Shown: piece by piece, positions 16,394 through 23,722 of the stretch
How the letters are laid out: the number at the start of each line of letters is the position of its first letter
Position numbering within the stretch: position 1 is the first letter of the stretch
DNA from: DASUDX01 sp036275365
GTDB taxonomy: Bacteria > Pseudomonadota > Gammaproteobacteria > Nevskiales > Nevskiaceae
DNA: 41,964 bases
Reading direction: 5' to 3'
Assembly (NCBI GenBank): GCA_036275365.1
Contig: DASUDX010000088.1
Coordinates: 1 to 41,964, forward strand
Position numbers and translations under genes: made by a program
Notes under the pieces: generated by a model
Database searches by the model: none
Seen by the model: the letters and a program-made list of their open reading frames with translations, nothing else
Told to the model about the DNA's origin: nothing

Positions 16394-18448
16394 ATGGTCC
16401 GCCTCTGCCTCATCCTGCTGCTCGCCCTGAGTGCCACGCCGGCCGCGGGCCAGCTCGAGCGTCGCTACGAGATCCACATCCAGGGGGAGCGGGTCGGCCA
16501 CCACCGGGTGATCGAGCGCGGCAGCCGCCTGGAGGTGGACTACCACTACCGCAACAATGGCCGCGGCCCCGATTACCGCGAGACCCTGGAGCTCGATGAC
16601 CAGGGGCTGCCGCGGCGCTTCGTGCTGGAGGGTCGCTCGACCTATGGCGCGGCCCTGCGCGAGCGCTTCGAGCGTCGCGCCGGCGAGGCGCGCTGGGAGA
16701 GCGCGGCTGACCGCGGCCGCAGCCGCGAGGGCGGCGCCTACCTGCCGCTGGAGAGTTCGCCCGAAGTGTTGGCCCTGATGGCCGCGGCGGCGCTGGCGCG
16801 CGAGGACCACCGCCTGCCCCTGCTGCCGAGCGGGCAGCTGCAGGCCGACGCCCTGCGCCAGCTGCGCCTCGCCGACGGCCGCGCGGTGGAGCTGGTGGGC
16901 CTGCGCGGCCTGGGCCTGCAACCGCTGTATGTGTGGATCGACCCGGCACCGCCCCGGCGCCTGCATGCAGTGATCATTCCGGGCTATCTGCAGCTGCTGC
17001 CCGAGGGCCGTGCCGCTGACGGTGCCGCGCTCGAGGCCGCCCAGCTGGAGGCCGAGGAGGCGGTGCTGGCGGGCTTCGCCGAGCGGCATGGCGAGCAGCT
17101 GCCGGAACCGCTGCTGATCCGCGGGGCGCGCCTGTTCGATGCCGAGCGGGCCGAGCTGACCGCGCCGCGCAATGTCTATATCCACCACGGACGGATCAGC
17201 GCGATCCAGCCGGTCGAGGCGCCGGTGCGCGAGGCCGGCAGCGAGATCGACGGCCGTGGCCAGGTGCTGCTGCCGGGCCTGTTCGACATGCACGGCCACG
17301 AGAGCGCCTGGAACGGCCCGCTGCATCTGGCGGCCGGGGTGACCTCGGTGCGCGACATGGGCAATGACAACGCCACCCTCGACCGCTACCGCCGCCAGCT
17401 CGCCGAGGGCCGCCGCATCGGCCCCACCATCACCCCGCTCGGTCTGATCGAAGGCCGCAGCGAGTTCGCCTCGCGCGGCGGCTTCGTGGTCGATTCGCTG
17501 GCCACGGCCACTGAGGCGGCCGAGTGGTATGCCCAGCGCGGCCTGCCCGGTGTGAAGCTCTACAACTCGGTGCGGCCGGAGTGGGTGGCGCCGCTGGCCG
17601 AACAGGCCCACGCCCTCGGCCTGCGCGTGGCCGGTCACGTGCCGGCCTTCATGCGCGCGGAGGAGGCGGTGCGCGCCGGGTATGACGAGCTGACCCATAT
17701 CAACCAGGTGCTGCTCAACTTCATCGTCCGTCCGGAGGATGACACCCGCACCCTCGCCCGCTTCTATCTGATCCTCGAGCAGGCCCACCGTCTGGACTTC
17801 AGCGAGCCGCGCTTCGCCGCGTTCATCGAGCTGCTGAAGACCCGCGGCACGGTGGTGGACCCGACGCTCGCCACCTTCGAGGACATGTACCAGGCCCCGG
17901 GCATGGCGCATCCCAGCTTCGCCGCGGTGCTCGATCATCTGCCGCCGGCCCTGCAGCGCAGCCTGCGCAGCAGCTCCTTCGAGGTGCCGCCGCGCAAGCA
18001 GGCGCAGTACCGCAGAAGCTTCGATCGCATGGGCGAGTTCGTGCAGCGCCTGCATGCCGCCGGCGTGCCGCTGCTGGCCGGCACTGACAACCTGCCGGGC
18101 CTGACCCTGCATCGCGAGCTGGAGCTCTATGTGCAGTACGGCATTCCCGCGGCCGAGGCGCTGAAGATCGCCACCTACAACGGGGCGCGCTACAGCGGGC
18201 GCCTGGCCGAGACCGGCACCCTCACGGTGGGCAAGCGGGCCGATCTGATCCTGATCGCCGGTGATCCGCTGCAGGACATCCGCCAGCTGCGCCAGGTGGC
18301 GCTGACCATCCACGGCGGGCGGGTCTACCGTCCGGAGCGCCTCTATGCCGAGCTCGGCATCCGCCCCTTCACCCCCGCGCCGGTGATCAGCCGCAAGCGG
18401 ATCGATCCGCCGGCGGCGGGCGGCAGCGGCGGACACCGTCACCCATGA
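16394..18448 (+). CDS. Secreted metal-dependent amidohydrolase
   Basis: A 684-residue exported hydrolase. A signal peptide is seen at residues 1-19 (LCLILLLALSATPAAG). Residues 20-235 form an N-terminal region with no assigned fold. The amidohydrolase (imidazolonepropionase/prolidase-like) TIM barrel begins at about 240 (LLIRGARLFDAERAEL). The metal site looks complete: HGH at 300-302, a candidate carbamylated Lys at 388 (GVKLYNS), His415 (AGHVPAF), His435 (ELTHINQ) and Asp565 (AGTDNL). A closing beta-domain follows (VGKRADLILIAGDPL). Substrate unknown; a peptide, cyclic amide or nucleobase derivative is possible. The darP gene overlaps its stop by 4 bp. Confidence 0.9.
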   Translation: MVRLCLILLLALSATPAAGQLERRYEIHIQGERVGHHRVIERGSRLEVDYHYRNNGRGPDYRETLELDDQGLPRRFVLEGRSTYGAALRERFERRAGEARWESAADRGRSREGGAYLPLESSPEVLALMAAAALAREDHRLPLLPSGQLQADALRQLRLADGRAVELVGLRGLGLQPLYVWIDPAPPRRLHAVIIPGYLQLLPEGRAADGAALEAAQLEAEEAVLAGFAERHGEQLPEPLLIRGARLFDAERAELTAPRNVYIHHGRISAIQPVEAPVREAGSEIDGRGQVLLPGLFDMHGHESAWNGPLHLAAGVTSVRDMGNDNATLDRYRRQLAEGRRIGPTITPLGLIEGRSEFASRGGFVVDSLATATEAAEWYAQRGLPGVKLYNSVRPEWVAPLAEQAHALGLRVAGHVPAFMRAEEAVRAGYDELTHINQVLLNFIVRPEDDTRTLARFYLILEQAHRLDFSEPRFAAFIELLKTRGTVVDPTLATFEDMYQAPGMAHPSFAAVLDHLPPALQRSLRSSSFEVPPRKQAQYRRSFDRMGEFVQRLHAAGVPLLAGTDNLPGLTLHRELELYVQYGIPAAEALKIATYNGARYSGRLAETGTLTVGKRADLILIAGDPLQDIRQLRQVALTIHGGRVYRPERLYAELGIRPFTPAPVISRKRIDPPAAGGSGGHRHP

Positions 18449-19002
18449 CCCGCCGCGCGCGCATCGGCCGCCATCTGCGCGAGGAAGCCGCCGCCGACAC
18501 CCTCGAGCACGGCCCCAGCAAGACCCAGGTGAAGGCCGCGATGCAGGAACTGCAGCGCCTGGGCGAGTCCCTGCTGGATCTCGGCCCGGCCGAGCTGGCC
18601 GCGCTGGACCTCGGCAGCACCGTGCTCGAGGCCCTGGAGACCCTGCGCGGCCTCAGCGTGCACGGTGCGCGCGCCCGCCAGCTGCAGTATCTCGGCAAGT
18701 GTCTGCGCGAGCTCGACGACGCCCCGCTGCAGCGCGCCCAGACCGCCTTGCTGCGCGCCCGTCAGCAGCTCGCCGACCAGCGCCGGCTGCTGGAGTCCTG
18801 GCGAACCCGTCTGCTGGCCGACGATGCGGCGCTGACCGAGCTGGGCAAAGCCCATCCGGGCAGCGTCGACAGCGGCCTGCGCAGCCTGCTGCGCAAGGCG
18901 CGCGCCGAACGCGCGGCAGCACCCGAGAGCGCCGGGCGCGCCTATCGCGAGCTCTACGCCGCCCTGCGGGATCGGGTGTTCAGAGCGGTCGAAGCCGGCT
19001 AG
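18445..19002 (+). CDS. darP: Ribosome-associated protein DarP/YjgA (DUF615)
   Basis: A 185-residue member of the YjgA family, whose E. coli member binds late 50S ribosomal intermediates (DarP). The hallmark PSKTQVKAAMQELQRLGESLLDL is at about residues 24-46, followed by LHGLSVH-like LRGLSVHGARARQLQYLGKCLRELD at about 68-92. The C-terminal half is helical and charged. The start overlaps the amidohydrolase stop (ATGA), an unusual partner for a ribosome factor. Family assignment is firm. Confidence 0.93.
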   Translation: MTRRARIGRHLREEAAADTLEHGPSKTQVKAAMQELQRLGESLLDLGPAELAALDLGSTVLEALETLRGLSVHGARARQLQYLGKCLRELDDAPLQRAQTALLRARQQLADQRRLLESWRTRLLADDAALTELGKAHPGSVDSGLRSLLRKARAERAAAPESAGRAYRELYAALRDRVFRAVEAG

Positions 19003-19085
19003 TCCGGTCTGAGGGAATCGCCGGAGGCGCCCGGCGGGCGAGTCTGGCAAGGTCAGGGCTGGTTTCCCGGTCAAGGACCCGACCC

Positions 19086-20531
19086 ATGAAGGCCTCTTTG
19101 CTGTCGCGCTGGACCGCCGCCCTGCTGCTGCTCCTGCCCGCGCTCGCGTTCGCCGCCCCGCTGCAGCTGCCGCCGGTCGATGTGGCGGCGGCCCTGGCCG
19201 CCGACGCCCGCGAGCCTGGCTTGAAGCCCTGGCGCTTCGCGGTGGGCATTCCCCTGCAGGTGACGCCCCAGACCCACGGGCAGTGGACCGCGCTGGCCGA
19301 TGGGCGCCTGCGCTGGACCCTGCAGGTGGAGGCGGTGGATGCGCGTTCGCTCAACTTCGGCTTCACCCGCTACCGGCTGCCCCCGTCGGCACGGCTGTGG
19401 GTGCGCTCGCTCGACGACCGCGAGCGCCACGGCCCCTACGACGCGCGCCACAACGCCCAGGGCCAGCTGTGGACGCCGGTGGTGCGCGCCAGCCAGGCGC
19501 TGATCGAGCTCGAGCTGCTGGCCACCGAGCAGGCGGGCCTGGATCTGCTGCTGAGCCAGGCCGGACACGGCTTCCGCGGCTTCGGCACCCGCGACGATGC
19601 CGAGGGCATTCCCAGCAAATCCGGCAGCTGCAACATCGATGTGGTGTGCAGCGAGGGCGATGCCTGGCGCGACGAGATCCGCAGCGTGGCGCGCTACACC
19701 ATCGGCGGCCTGCTGCTGTGCACCGGGCAGATGGTGAACAACAGCGCCGGTGATTTCACTCCCTACTTCCTCACCGCCAACCACTGCCTGACCACCGCCG
19801 CGCAGGCGCCCACCACGGTGTTCTACTGGAACTACGAGACCAGCCGCTGCGGCGGCACCCCGGATGGCCGGCTGGACCAGACCCAGAGCGGCGCGGTGTA
19901 TCTGGCTGGCTCGGGTGAGTCCTCCACCATCGGGGCCGACTTCACCCTGCTGCAGCTGCTCAGCGAGCCGGACCCCGCCTTCCGCGTCTACTACGCCGGC
20001 TGGGACGCGCGCGACATCGCGCCGATCGGCGTCACCGGCATCCACCATCCCGCTGGCGACGAGAAGCGCATCAGCGTGGATGTCGACCCGACCTTCATCA
20101 CCGCCTACGGCGAGGCGCCGGACTCACCGCTGAGCGCGCTGCGGCCGACCCATCTGATGATCGTCGACTGGGATCGCGGGGTGACCGAGGGTGGCTCCTC
20201 CGGCTCGGGCATCTGGAATGCCGAGCGGCGGCTGGTCGGTCAGCTCTCCGGTGGCGCGTCATCCTGCGAGGCGCCGGATGCACCGGACTGGTACGGACGG
20301 ATGTATTCCAACTTCAACGATGTGCCGACCCCGCTCACCAGTCTCGGCTTCTGGCTCGATCCGGTCGGTGGCACCGCGGTGCTGGATGGCGCCGATCCAC
20401 AGGCTCCGGCCGGCGGGGGTGGCAGTGGCGGTGGCCCAAGCGACGCCGGTGGTGGTGGCGGTGGCGCCCTGCATCCGCTGATGCTGCTGACGCTGCTGCT
20501 GGCGCTGCGCCGGCGGGCCCGCGGCCGCTGA
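19086..20531 (+). CDS. Secreted lysyl-endopeptidase-like serine protease with GlyGly-CTERM-type tail
   Basis: A 481-residue exported trypsin-fold protease resembling Achromobacter lysyl endopeptidase. The signal peptide is residues 1-24 (ALLLLLPALAFAAP). The catalytic triad is His233 (LTANHCL), Asp285 (IGADFTLL) and Ser372 (GVTEGGSSGSGIWN). Cysteines near 182, 191, 212, 234, 255 and 394 could form disulfides. The C-terminus has a Gly-rich linker (about 443-460), a hydrophobic stretch (LHPLMLLTLLLAL) and an Arg-rich end. This is the layout of GlyGly-CTERM proteins, processed by rhombosortase and usually exported by type II secretion. The chosen ATG follows AAGGA by 8 nt. The 83 bp upstream hold no clear promoter. 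Confidence 0.9.
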   Translation: MKASLLSRWTAALLLLLPALAFAAPLQLPPVDVAAALAADAREPGLKPWRFAVGIPLQVTPQTHGQWTALADGRLRWTLQVEAVDARSLNFGFTRYRLPPSARLWVRSLDDRERHGPYDARHNAQGQLWTPVVRASQALIELELLATEQAGLDLLLSQAGHGFRGFGTRDDAEGIPSKSGSCNIDVVCSEGDAWRDEIRSVARYTIGGLLLCTGQMVNNSAGDFTPYFLTANHCLTTAAQAPTTVFYWNYETSRCGGTPDGRLDQTQSGAVYLAGSGESSTIGADFTLLQLLSEPDPAFRVYYAGWDARDIAPIGVTGIHHPAGDEKRISVDVDPTFITAYGEAPDSPLSALRPTHLMIVDWDRGVTEGGSSGSGIWNAERRLVGQLSGGASSCEAPDAPDWYGRMYSNFNDVPTPLTSLGFWLDPVGGTAVLDGADPQAPAGGGGSGGGPSDAGGGGGGALHPLMLLTLLLALRRRARGR

Positions 20532-20541
20532 TCGCGGGCAC

Positions 20542-20573
20542 AAAAAAAGCGCGGGGCCCGTAGGCCCCGCGCT
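20542..20573 (-). terminator. Intrinsic terminator of the histone-H1-like gene
   Basis: An 11-bp perfect stem, AGCGCGGGGCC (20548-20558) with GGCCCCGCGCT (20563-20573), closes a CGTA loop. On the minus strand it is followed by seven T residues. It lies 18 bp past the stop of the small Lys/Ala-rich gene. On the plus strand no T-run follows, so it serves the minus strand. Confidence 0.93.
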
Positions 20574-20591
20574 GAAACAAACCGATCCCGT

Positions 20592-20729
20592 TTAGGCCGG
20601 CTTGGCAGCGGCCTTCTTGGCCGGTGCCTTCTTCGCAGCCTTCTTGGCGGGGGCCTTCTTCGCCACCTTCTTGGCCGGCGCCTTCTTGGCGGCCTTCTTC
20701 GCTGCGGGCTTCTTCTTGGCTACTGCCAT
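20592..20729 (-). CDS. Small Lys/Ala-rich histone-H1-like DNA-binding protein
   Basis: A 45-residue protein made almost wholly of Lys, Ala and Pro. After MAVAKKK it repeats short units of the type AAKKAPAKK and ends KKAAAKPA. Such tails resemble eukaryotic H1 and bacterial H1-like proteins, including the C-terminal repeats of Pseudomonas AlgP, and are expected to bind DNA or RNA nonspecifically. It is supported as real by AAAGGAGG 5 nt before the ATG, by its own strong terminator just downstream, and by the strict repeat in this frame. The 207 bp upstream hold no other gene. Confidence 0.88.
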   Translation of the reverse strand: MAVAKKKPAAKKAAKKAPAKKVAKKAPAKKAAKKAPAKKAAAKPA

Positions 20730-20832
20730 GACAACCTCCTTTACTCAGTTTGAGAAACCAGGATGGTCATCACGACAAACTGGACGAGCCTTGTCCCATG
20801 ACCACGGCCCATAGTGAGCTGATCCGTGTCAA

Positions 20833-20850
20833 GACACAAGATGTTGTGTC
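20833..20850. promoter_or_regulatory. Inverted repeat with TTGACA boxes upstream of the H1-like gene
   Basis: GACACAA (20833-20839) and TTGTGTC (20844-20850) form a perfect 7-bp repeat around GATG. Read on the minus strand, TTGACA occurs twice, once at each edge of the repeat, but neither has a good -10 box at 16-18 bp. The 20730-20936 gap is less GC-rich than its surroundings. This may be an operator and promoter for the H1-like gene. Confidence 0.4.
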
Positions 20851-20936
20851 AAGGGGTTCCGACGAACGGCAGATGATCGTCAGCGTGACGCAAGGGCGCA
20901 AACTTGCCGTTGTCAGGCGCAGCAAAACGCCCCTGC

Positions 20937-21677
20937 TCAAGCGCTTCCCGATGCTGTGGCGGCGGCTGACGAGGGCTGTGCGAGACGCTCGGCGATCAGC
21001 TGCAAGACCTCAAGATTGCAGATCAGACCGAGATGGCTGCCGCGCACCTCGAGGTTCTCGCCCCAGCGACCTTCGGGCTCCAGCGAGCAGCGCCAGGCGA
21101 CGATGCCGTCCTCGCGCGTGTGGATCGCCGTGCACGGCACCGGTGGCGTGACGCGCCGGCGCAGGAAGCCCTCGAGATCGGCCGGACGCCGGCTGCCGCG
21201 GTTCACCCACTGGAAAATCGTGTGCAGATTGTTGGCCTCGGGCCGGCCGTTGAACGGCGAACCGAGGGTGAAGACCCGACGCACCTTCTCCGGCTGCGCG
21301 CGCGCCAGTTCGCGCGCGAACACGCCACCGAGACTCCAGCCGACCAGGCTCACCGCGCCGCCTCCGGCGTGCAGGGCATCCAGCCGCGCCCGCAGCCGCT
21401 CGCGCAGGCTGCCGCGCAGACCGAGGTTGCGGCCGAGACCCCAGCTCTGCGCGTCATAGCCCAGACGCCGCAGGGCACGCACCAGCGGCGAGACCGTGCG
21501 ATCGCTGGCGCCGAATCCGGGAATCACCAGCACCGGATGGCCGTCACCGCGCGGCAGCGCCTCCAGCAGCCCGTCCACTTTCAGATGAAAGCGCAGCCGC
21601 TCCAGCGGAACCCGCCCCTCCTTGAGCAGCAGGGACAGCGGCGGCGCAGGCAGCGCGGGCAGGGACTCGGCAGACAT
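20937..21677 (-). CDS. Alpha/beta-hydrolase, lipase-like
   Basis: A 246-residue alpha/beta-hydrolase with the nucleophile elbow VGWSLGGVFARELA (Ser at about residue 118). It has the oxyanion-side motif VLVIPGFGASDRTVSPLVRAL near residue 50, FTLGSPFNG after the nucleophile, and candidate acid and His residues in HTREDGIVAW and VRGSHLGLICN. The GSPFNG block resembles bacterial triacylglycerol lipases and PGAP1-like proteins. No signal peptide is seen, so the product is probably cytoplasmic. The start chosen (MSAESLPALPAPP) leaves 97 bp to the divergent leader-peptide ORF. Confidence 0.85.
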   Translation of the reverse strand: MSAESLPALPAPPLSLLLKEGRVPLERLRFHLKVDGLLEALPRGDGHPVLVIPGFGASDRTVSPLVRALRRLGYDAQSWGLGRNLGLRGSLRERLRARLDALHAGGGAVSLVGWSLGGVFARELARAQPEKVRRVFTLGSPFNGRPEANNLHTIFQWVNRGSRRPADLEGFLRRRVTPPVPCTAIHTREDGIVAWRCSLEPEGRWGENLEVRGSHLGLICNLEVLQLIAERLAQPSSAAATASGSA

Positions 21678-21738
21678 GGTGGCTCCACAGCTCGGACGGG
21701 GCGCCCAGCATCCCAGATCGTCAACCGGCCGGTGCCGC

Positions 21739-21767
21739 TTGCGGCGCGACGCCGCGCCCTCTACGCT
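21739..21767 (+). promoter_or_regulatory. Promoter of the ilv-type attenuator
   Basis: TTGCGG (21739-21744) and TACGCT (21762-21767) are separated by exactly 17 bp. The leader-peptide ATG begins 7 nt after the -10 box, so the transcript would be leaderless or nearly so. This is the best-spaced -35/-10 pair among the leaderless-type promoters in the window. Confidence 0.6.
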
Positions 21768-21774
21768 GCGCGCC

Positions 21775-21846
21775 ATGCATCTCTGCCTCGCACGAGCTTT
21801 CGTCGTAGGTGTTGCGGTGGTCGCCGTCATCGGCGACGGGCCGTAG
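21775..21846 (+). CDS. Val-rich leader peptide (IlvL-type attenuation)
   Basis: A 23-residue ORF reading MHLCLARAFVVGVAVVAVIG and ending in Asp-Gly-Pro before a TAG stop. Nine of 23 residues are branched-chain (six Val, two Leu, one Ile), with six of the Val/Ile residues packed in codons 10-19. An intrinsic terminator starts 23 bp after the stop, and an acetolactate-synthase-like gene begins 104 bp after it. This is the classic arrangement of ilv operon attenuators: ribosome stalling at Val/Ile codons would favour an antiterminator. The product itself has no expected function. Confidence 0.82.
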   Translation: MHLCLARAFVVGVAVVAVIGDGP

Positions 21847-21868
21847 GGGACGCTGCGTTTTCATCCAG

Positions 21869-21898
21869 CCCCCGCCGGCACCACCGGCGGGGGTTTTT
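21869..21898 (+). terminator. Attenuator terminator downstream of the Val-rich leader
   Basis: CCCCCGCCGG (21869-21878) pairs perfectly with CCGGCGGGGG (21884-21893) around CACCA, followed by TTTTT. It lies between the leader peptide and the ALS-like gene. The GGGG at 21847-21850 just past the leader stop might pair with the C-run of the left arm as part of an antiterminator; this needs a fold calculation. Confidence 0.9.
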
Positions 21899-21950
21899 GT
21901 TTGGACTCGCCGGTGTGTCGTCAGGGGCCTCACCACCACCAGGCCTAACC

Positions 21951-22511
21951 ATGACGCCCTTCGCTTCCACCGGTGCTTCCCTCCTGCTCGCCACCCTGCC
22001 GCGCCTCGGGCTCAACAGCCTGGTGGTCAGCGCCGCCCAGGCCGTCGACGCGCTGGCCCCGCTGCATGCGGCGCTGGCGGCTGGCAGCGGCCTGCGTGTG
22101 GTCAGGGCGCTGGACGGGCGTCAGGCCAGCGAACTGGCCCTGGCCCAGGCGCGACGCAGCGAGGCGCCGCGCGCGGCGCTGGTGGGGGCCGGCATGGGGC
22201 TTGCGCTCGCCCTCCCGGCGCTGGCCCAGGCCTGGCGCGAGCAGCGACCGCTGCTGGTGATCTGCGGGCGCCACGCCCCGCATCCGGGCGCGCCGGCTGC
22301 GGGCCTGGATCTGCCCAGCGGTCGTCTGGTCGAGCCGATCACCCGGGCGCATTTCGAGCTGCGCGCCGCCGAGGAGATCGTCGATCTGCTCAGCGAGGCG
22401 GTGCGGGTGGCGGCCAGCGCGCACGGCCCGGTGGTGCTGGAGATGCCGCTGGCGGTGCAGCGCGCCGCGGTCAGCGACCACGCCCGCGCGCGCCTGGAGG
22501 TGGCGGCCTGA
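21951..22511 (+). CDS. Orphan acetolactate-synthase-like N-terminal (TPP-binding PYR) domain protein
   Basis: A 186-residue protein aligning over its length with the first domain of acetolactate synthase large subunit (about 570 residues). SLLLATLPRLGLNSLVVS matches the ALS start, RPLLVICGRHAPHP matches the IPVVAITGQV region, and GPVVLEMPLAVQ matches GPVLVDIPKDIQ at the domain end. The central and C-terminal TPP-binding domains are absent. At the place of the catalytic Glu (RHEQGAA in ALS) it reads RALDGRQ, so the cofactor-activating Glu is missing. It is probably not an active synthase by itself. It may be a remnant of ilvG, or a domain with a new role. prpF converges 9 bp downstream. No good ribosome binding site is seen. 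Confidence 0.75.
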   Translation: MTPFASTGASLLLATLPRLGLNSLVVSAAQAVDALAPLHAALAAGSGLRVVRALDGRQASELALAQARRSEAPRAALVGAGMGLALALPALAQAWREQRPLLVICGRHAPHPGAPAAGLDLPSGRLVEPITRAHFELRAAEEIVDLLSEAVRVAASAHGPVVLEMPLAVQRAAVSDHARARLEVAA

Positions 22512-22520
22512 GCGCCCGGC

Positions 22521-23708
22521 TCAGAAGGCGTCCGCGGGCACCCGCACCCAGCCTTCCATCAGCACCCGTGCCGAGCGCGACATGATCGCCTTCTTGACCA
22601 CCCACTGGCCGTTCTCCTGAACGGCCGCGGCGCCCACCCGCAGCGTGCCGCTCGGGTGGCCGAAGCGCACCGCCTCGCGGGCGCCCCCGCCAGCGGCGAG
22701 ATTGACCAGCGTGCCGGGGATCGCCGCCGCGGTGCCGATGGCCACGGCGGCGGTGCCCATCATCGCGTGGTGCAGCTTGCCCATCGACAGCGCCCGCACC
22801 AGCAGATCGATCTCGCTGGCGGCAATGCGCCGGCCACTGGAGGCGGTGTAGTCCCGCGGCGGGGCGACGAAGGCGATCTTCGGCGTGTGCTGGCGCGTCG
22901 CCGCCTCCTCGGGGGTCTTGATCAGGCCCATGCGCAGCGCACCGGCGATGCGGATCTGCTCGAAGCGCGCCAGCTGCTGGGGGTCGGTGTTGATCTGCTC
23001 GCGCAGCTCGGTGCCGGTGTAGCCGATCTCGGCGGCGTTGACGAACACCGTCGGAATGCCGGCGGTGATCATCGTGGCCTGCAGGGTGCCGATGCCCGGC
23101 ACCACCAGGTCATCGACCAGATGGCCGGTCGGGAACATCGAGCCGCCGCCCTCGCCTTCCTCGGCGGGATCGAGAAACTCCAGCACGATCTCGGCGGAGG
23201 GGAAGCTCACTCCGTCCAGCTCGAAGTCACCGGTCTCCTGCACCTGGCCGTCGCGGACCGGCACATGGGCGATGATGGTCTTGCGGATGTTGGCCTGCCA
23301 GATCCGCACGGTGCAGGTGCCGTCACGGGGAACCCGGGCCGGATCGATCAGTCCGGCATGGAGGGCGAAGGCCCCGGCAGCGGTGGAAAGATTGCCGCAG
23401 TTGCCGGACCAGTCGACGAAGGGCTTGTCGATGGCCACCTGGCCGTAGAGGTAGTCGACATCATGCCCAGGCTGGGTGCTGCGCGAGAGGATCACGCACT
23501 TGCTGGTGCTGGAGGTGGCCCCGCCCATGCCGTCGATATGGGCGGCGTAGGGATCGGGGCTGCCGATGACGCGCTGGAACAGGCGGTCGCGCGCCTCGCC
23601 GGGTACGCGGCAGCGCTCCGGCAGATCGTCCAGCCGGAAGAACACGCCCTTGGAGGTGCCGCCGCGCAGGTAGGTGGCGGGGATCCGGATCTGTGCAGAG
23701 TGGCTCAT
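22521..23708 (-). CDS. prpF: 2-methylaconitate cis-trans isomerase PrpF
   Basis: Isomerises the trans-2-methylaconitate formed by AcnD to the cis form in the 2-methylcitrate cycle. The 395-residue protein is of full family length. It has TYLRGGTSKGVFF at the N-terminus, IDGMGGATSSTSKCVILS (catalytic-loop Ser/Cys region), VDWSGNCGNLSTAAGAFAL, PGIGTLQATMITAGIPTVFVNA and MGKLHHAMMGTAAVAIGTAA. It is the last gene of the prp cluster. The SRPBCC gene ends 14 bp upstream. Confidence 0.96.
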   Translation of the reverse strand: MSHSAQIRIPATYLRGGTSKGVFFRLDDLPERCRVPGEARDRLFQRVIGSPDPYAAHIDGMGGATSSTSKCVILSRSTQPGHDVDYLYGQVAIDKPFVDWSGNCGNLSTAAGAFALHAGLIDPARVPRDGTCTVRIWQANIRKTIIAHVPVRDGQVQETGDFELDGVSFPSAEIVLEFLDPAEEGEGGGSMFPTGHLVDDLVVPGIGTLQATMITAGIPTVFVNAAEIGYTGTELREQINTDPQQLARFEQIRIAGALRMGLIKTPEEAATRQHTPKIAFVAPPRDYTASSGRRIAASEIDLLVRALSMGKLHHAMMGTAAVAIGTAAAIPGTLVNLAAGGGAREAVRFGHPSGTLRVGAAAVQENGQWVVKKAIMSRSARVLMEGWVRVPADAF

Positions 23709-23722
23709 GGAGTCTCGGAGGG

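Noticed and set aside
18699..19085. Long in-frame extension upstream of the secreted protease
   Set aside because: It overlaps darP in another frame and would bury the signal peptide that begins at 19086.
20602..20814. Plus-strand Phe/Ala/Leu-rich small ORF that looks like a membrane peptide
   Set aside because: It is the antisense reading of the Lys/Ala-rich H1-like gene, whose AAAGGAGG site and terminator are on the minus strand.
20798..21151. Plus-strand ORF starting MTTAHSELIRVKTQDVV
   Set aside because: It has no ribosome binding site, soon runs antisense into the alpha/beta-hydrolase gene, and its second half is low-complexity Arg/Ala typical of shadow frames.
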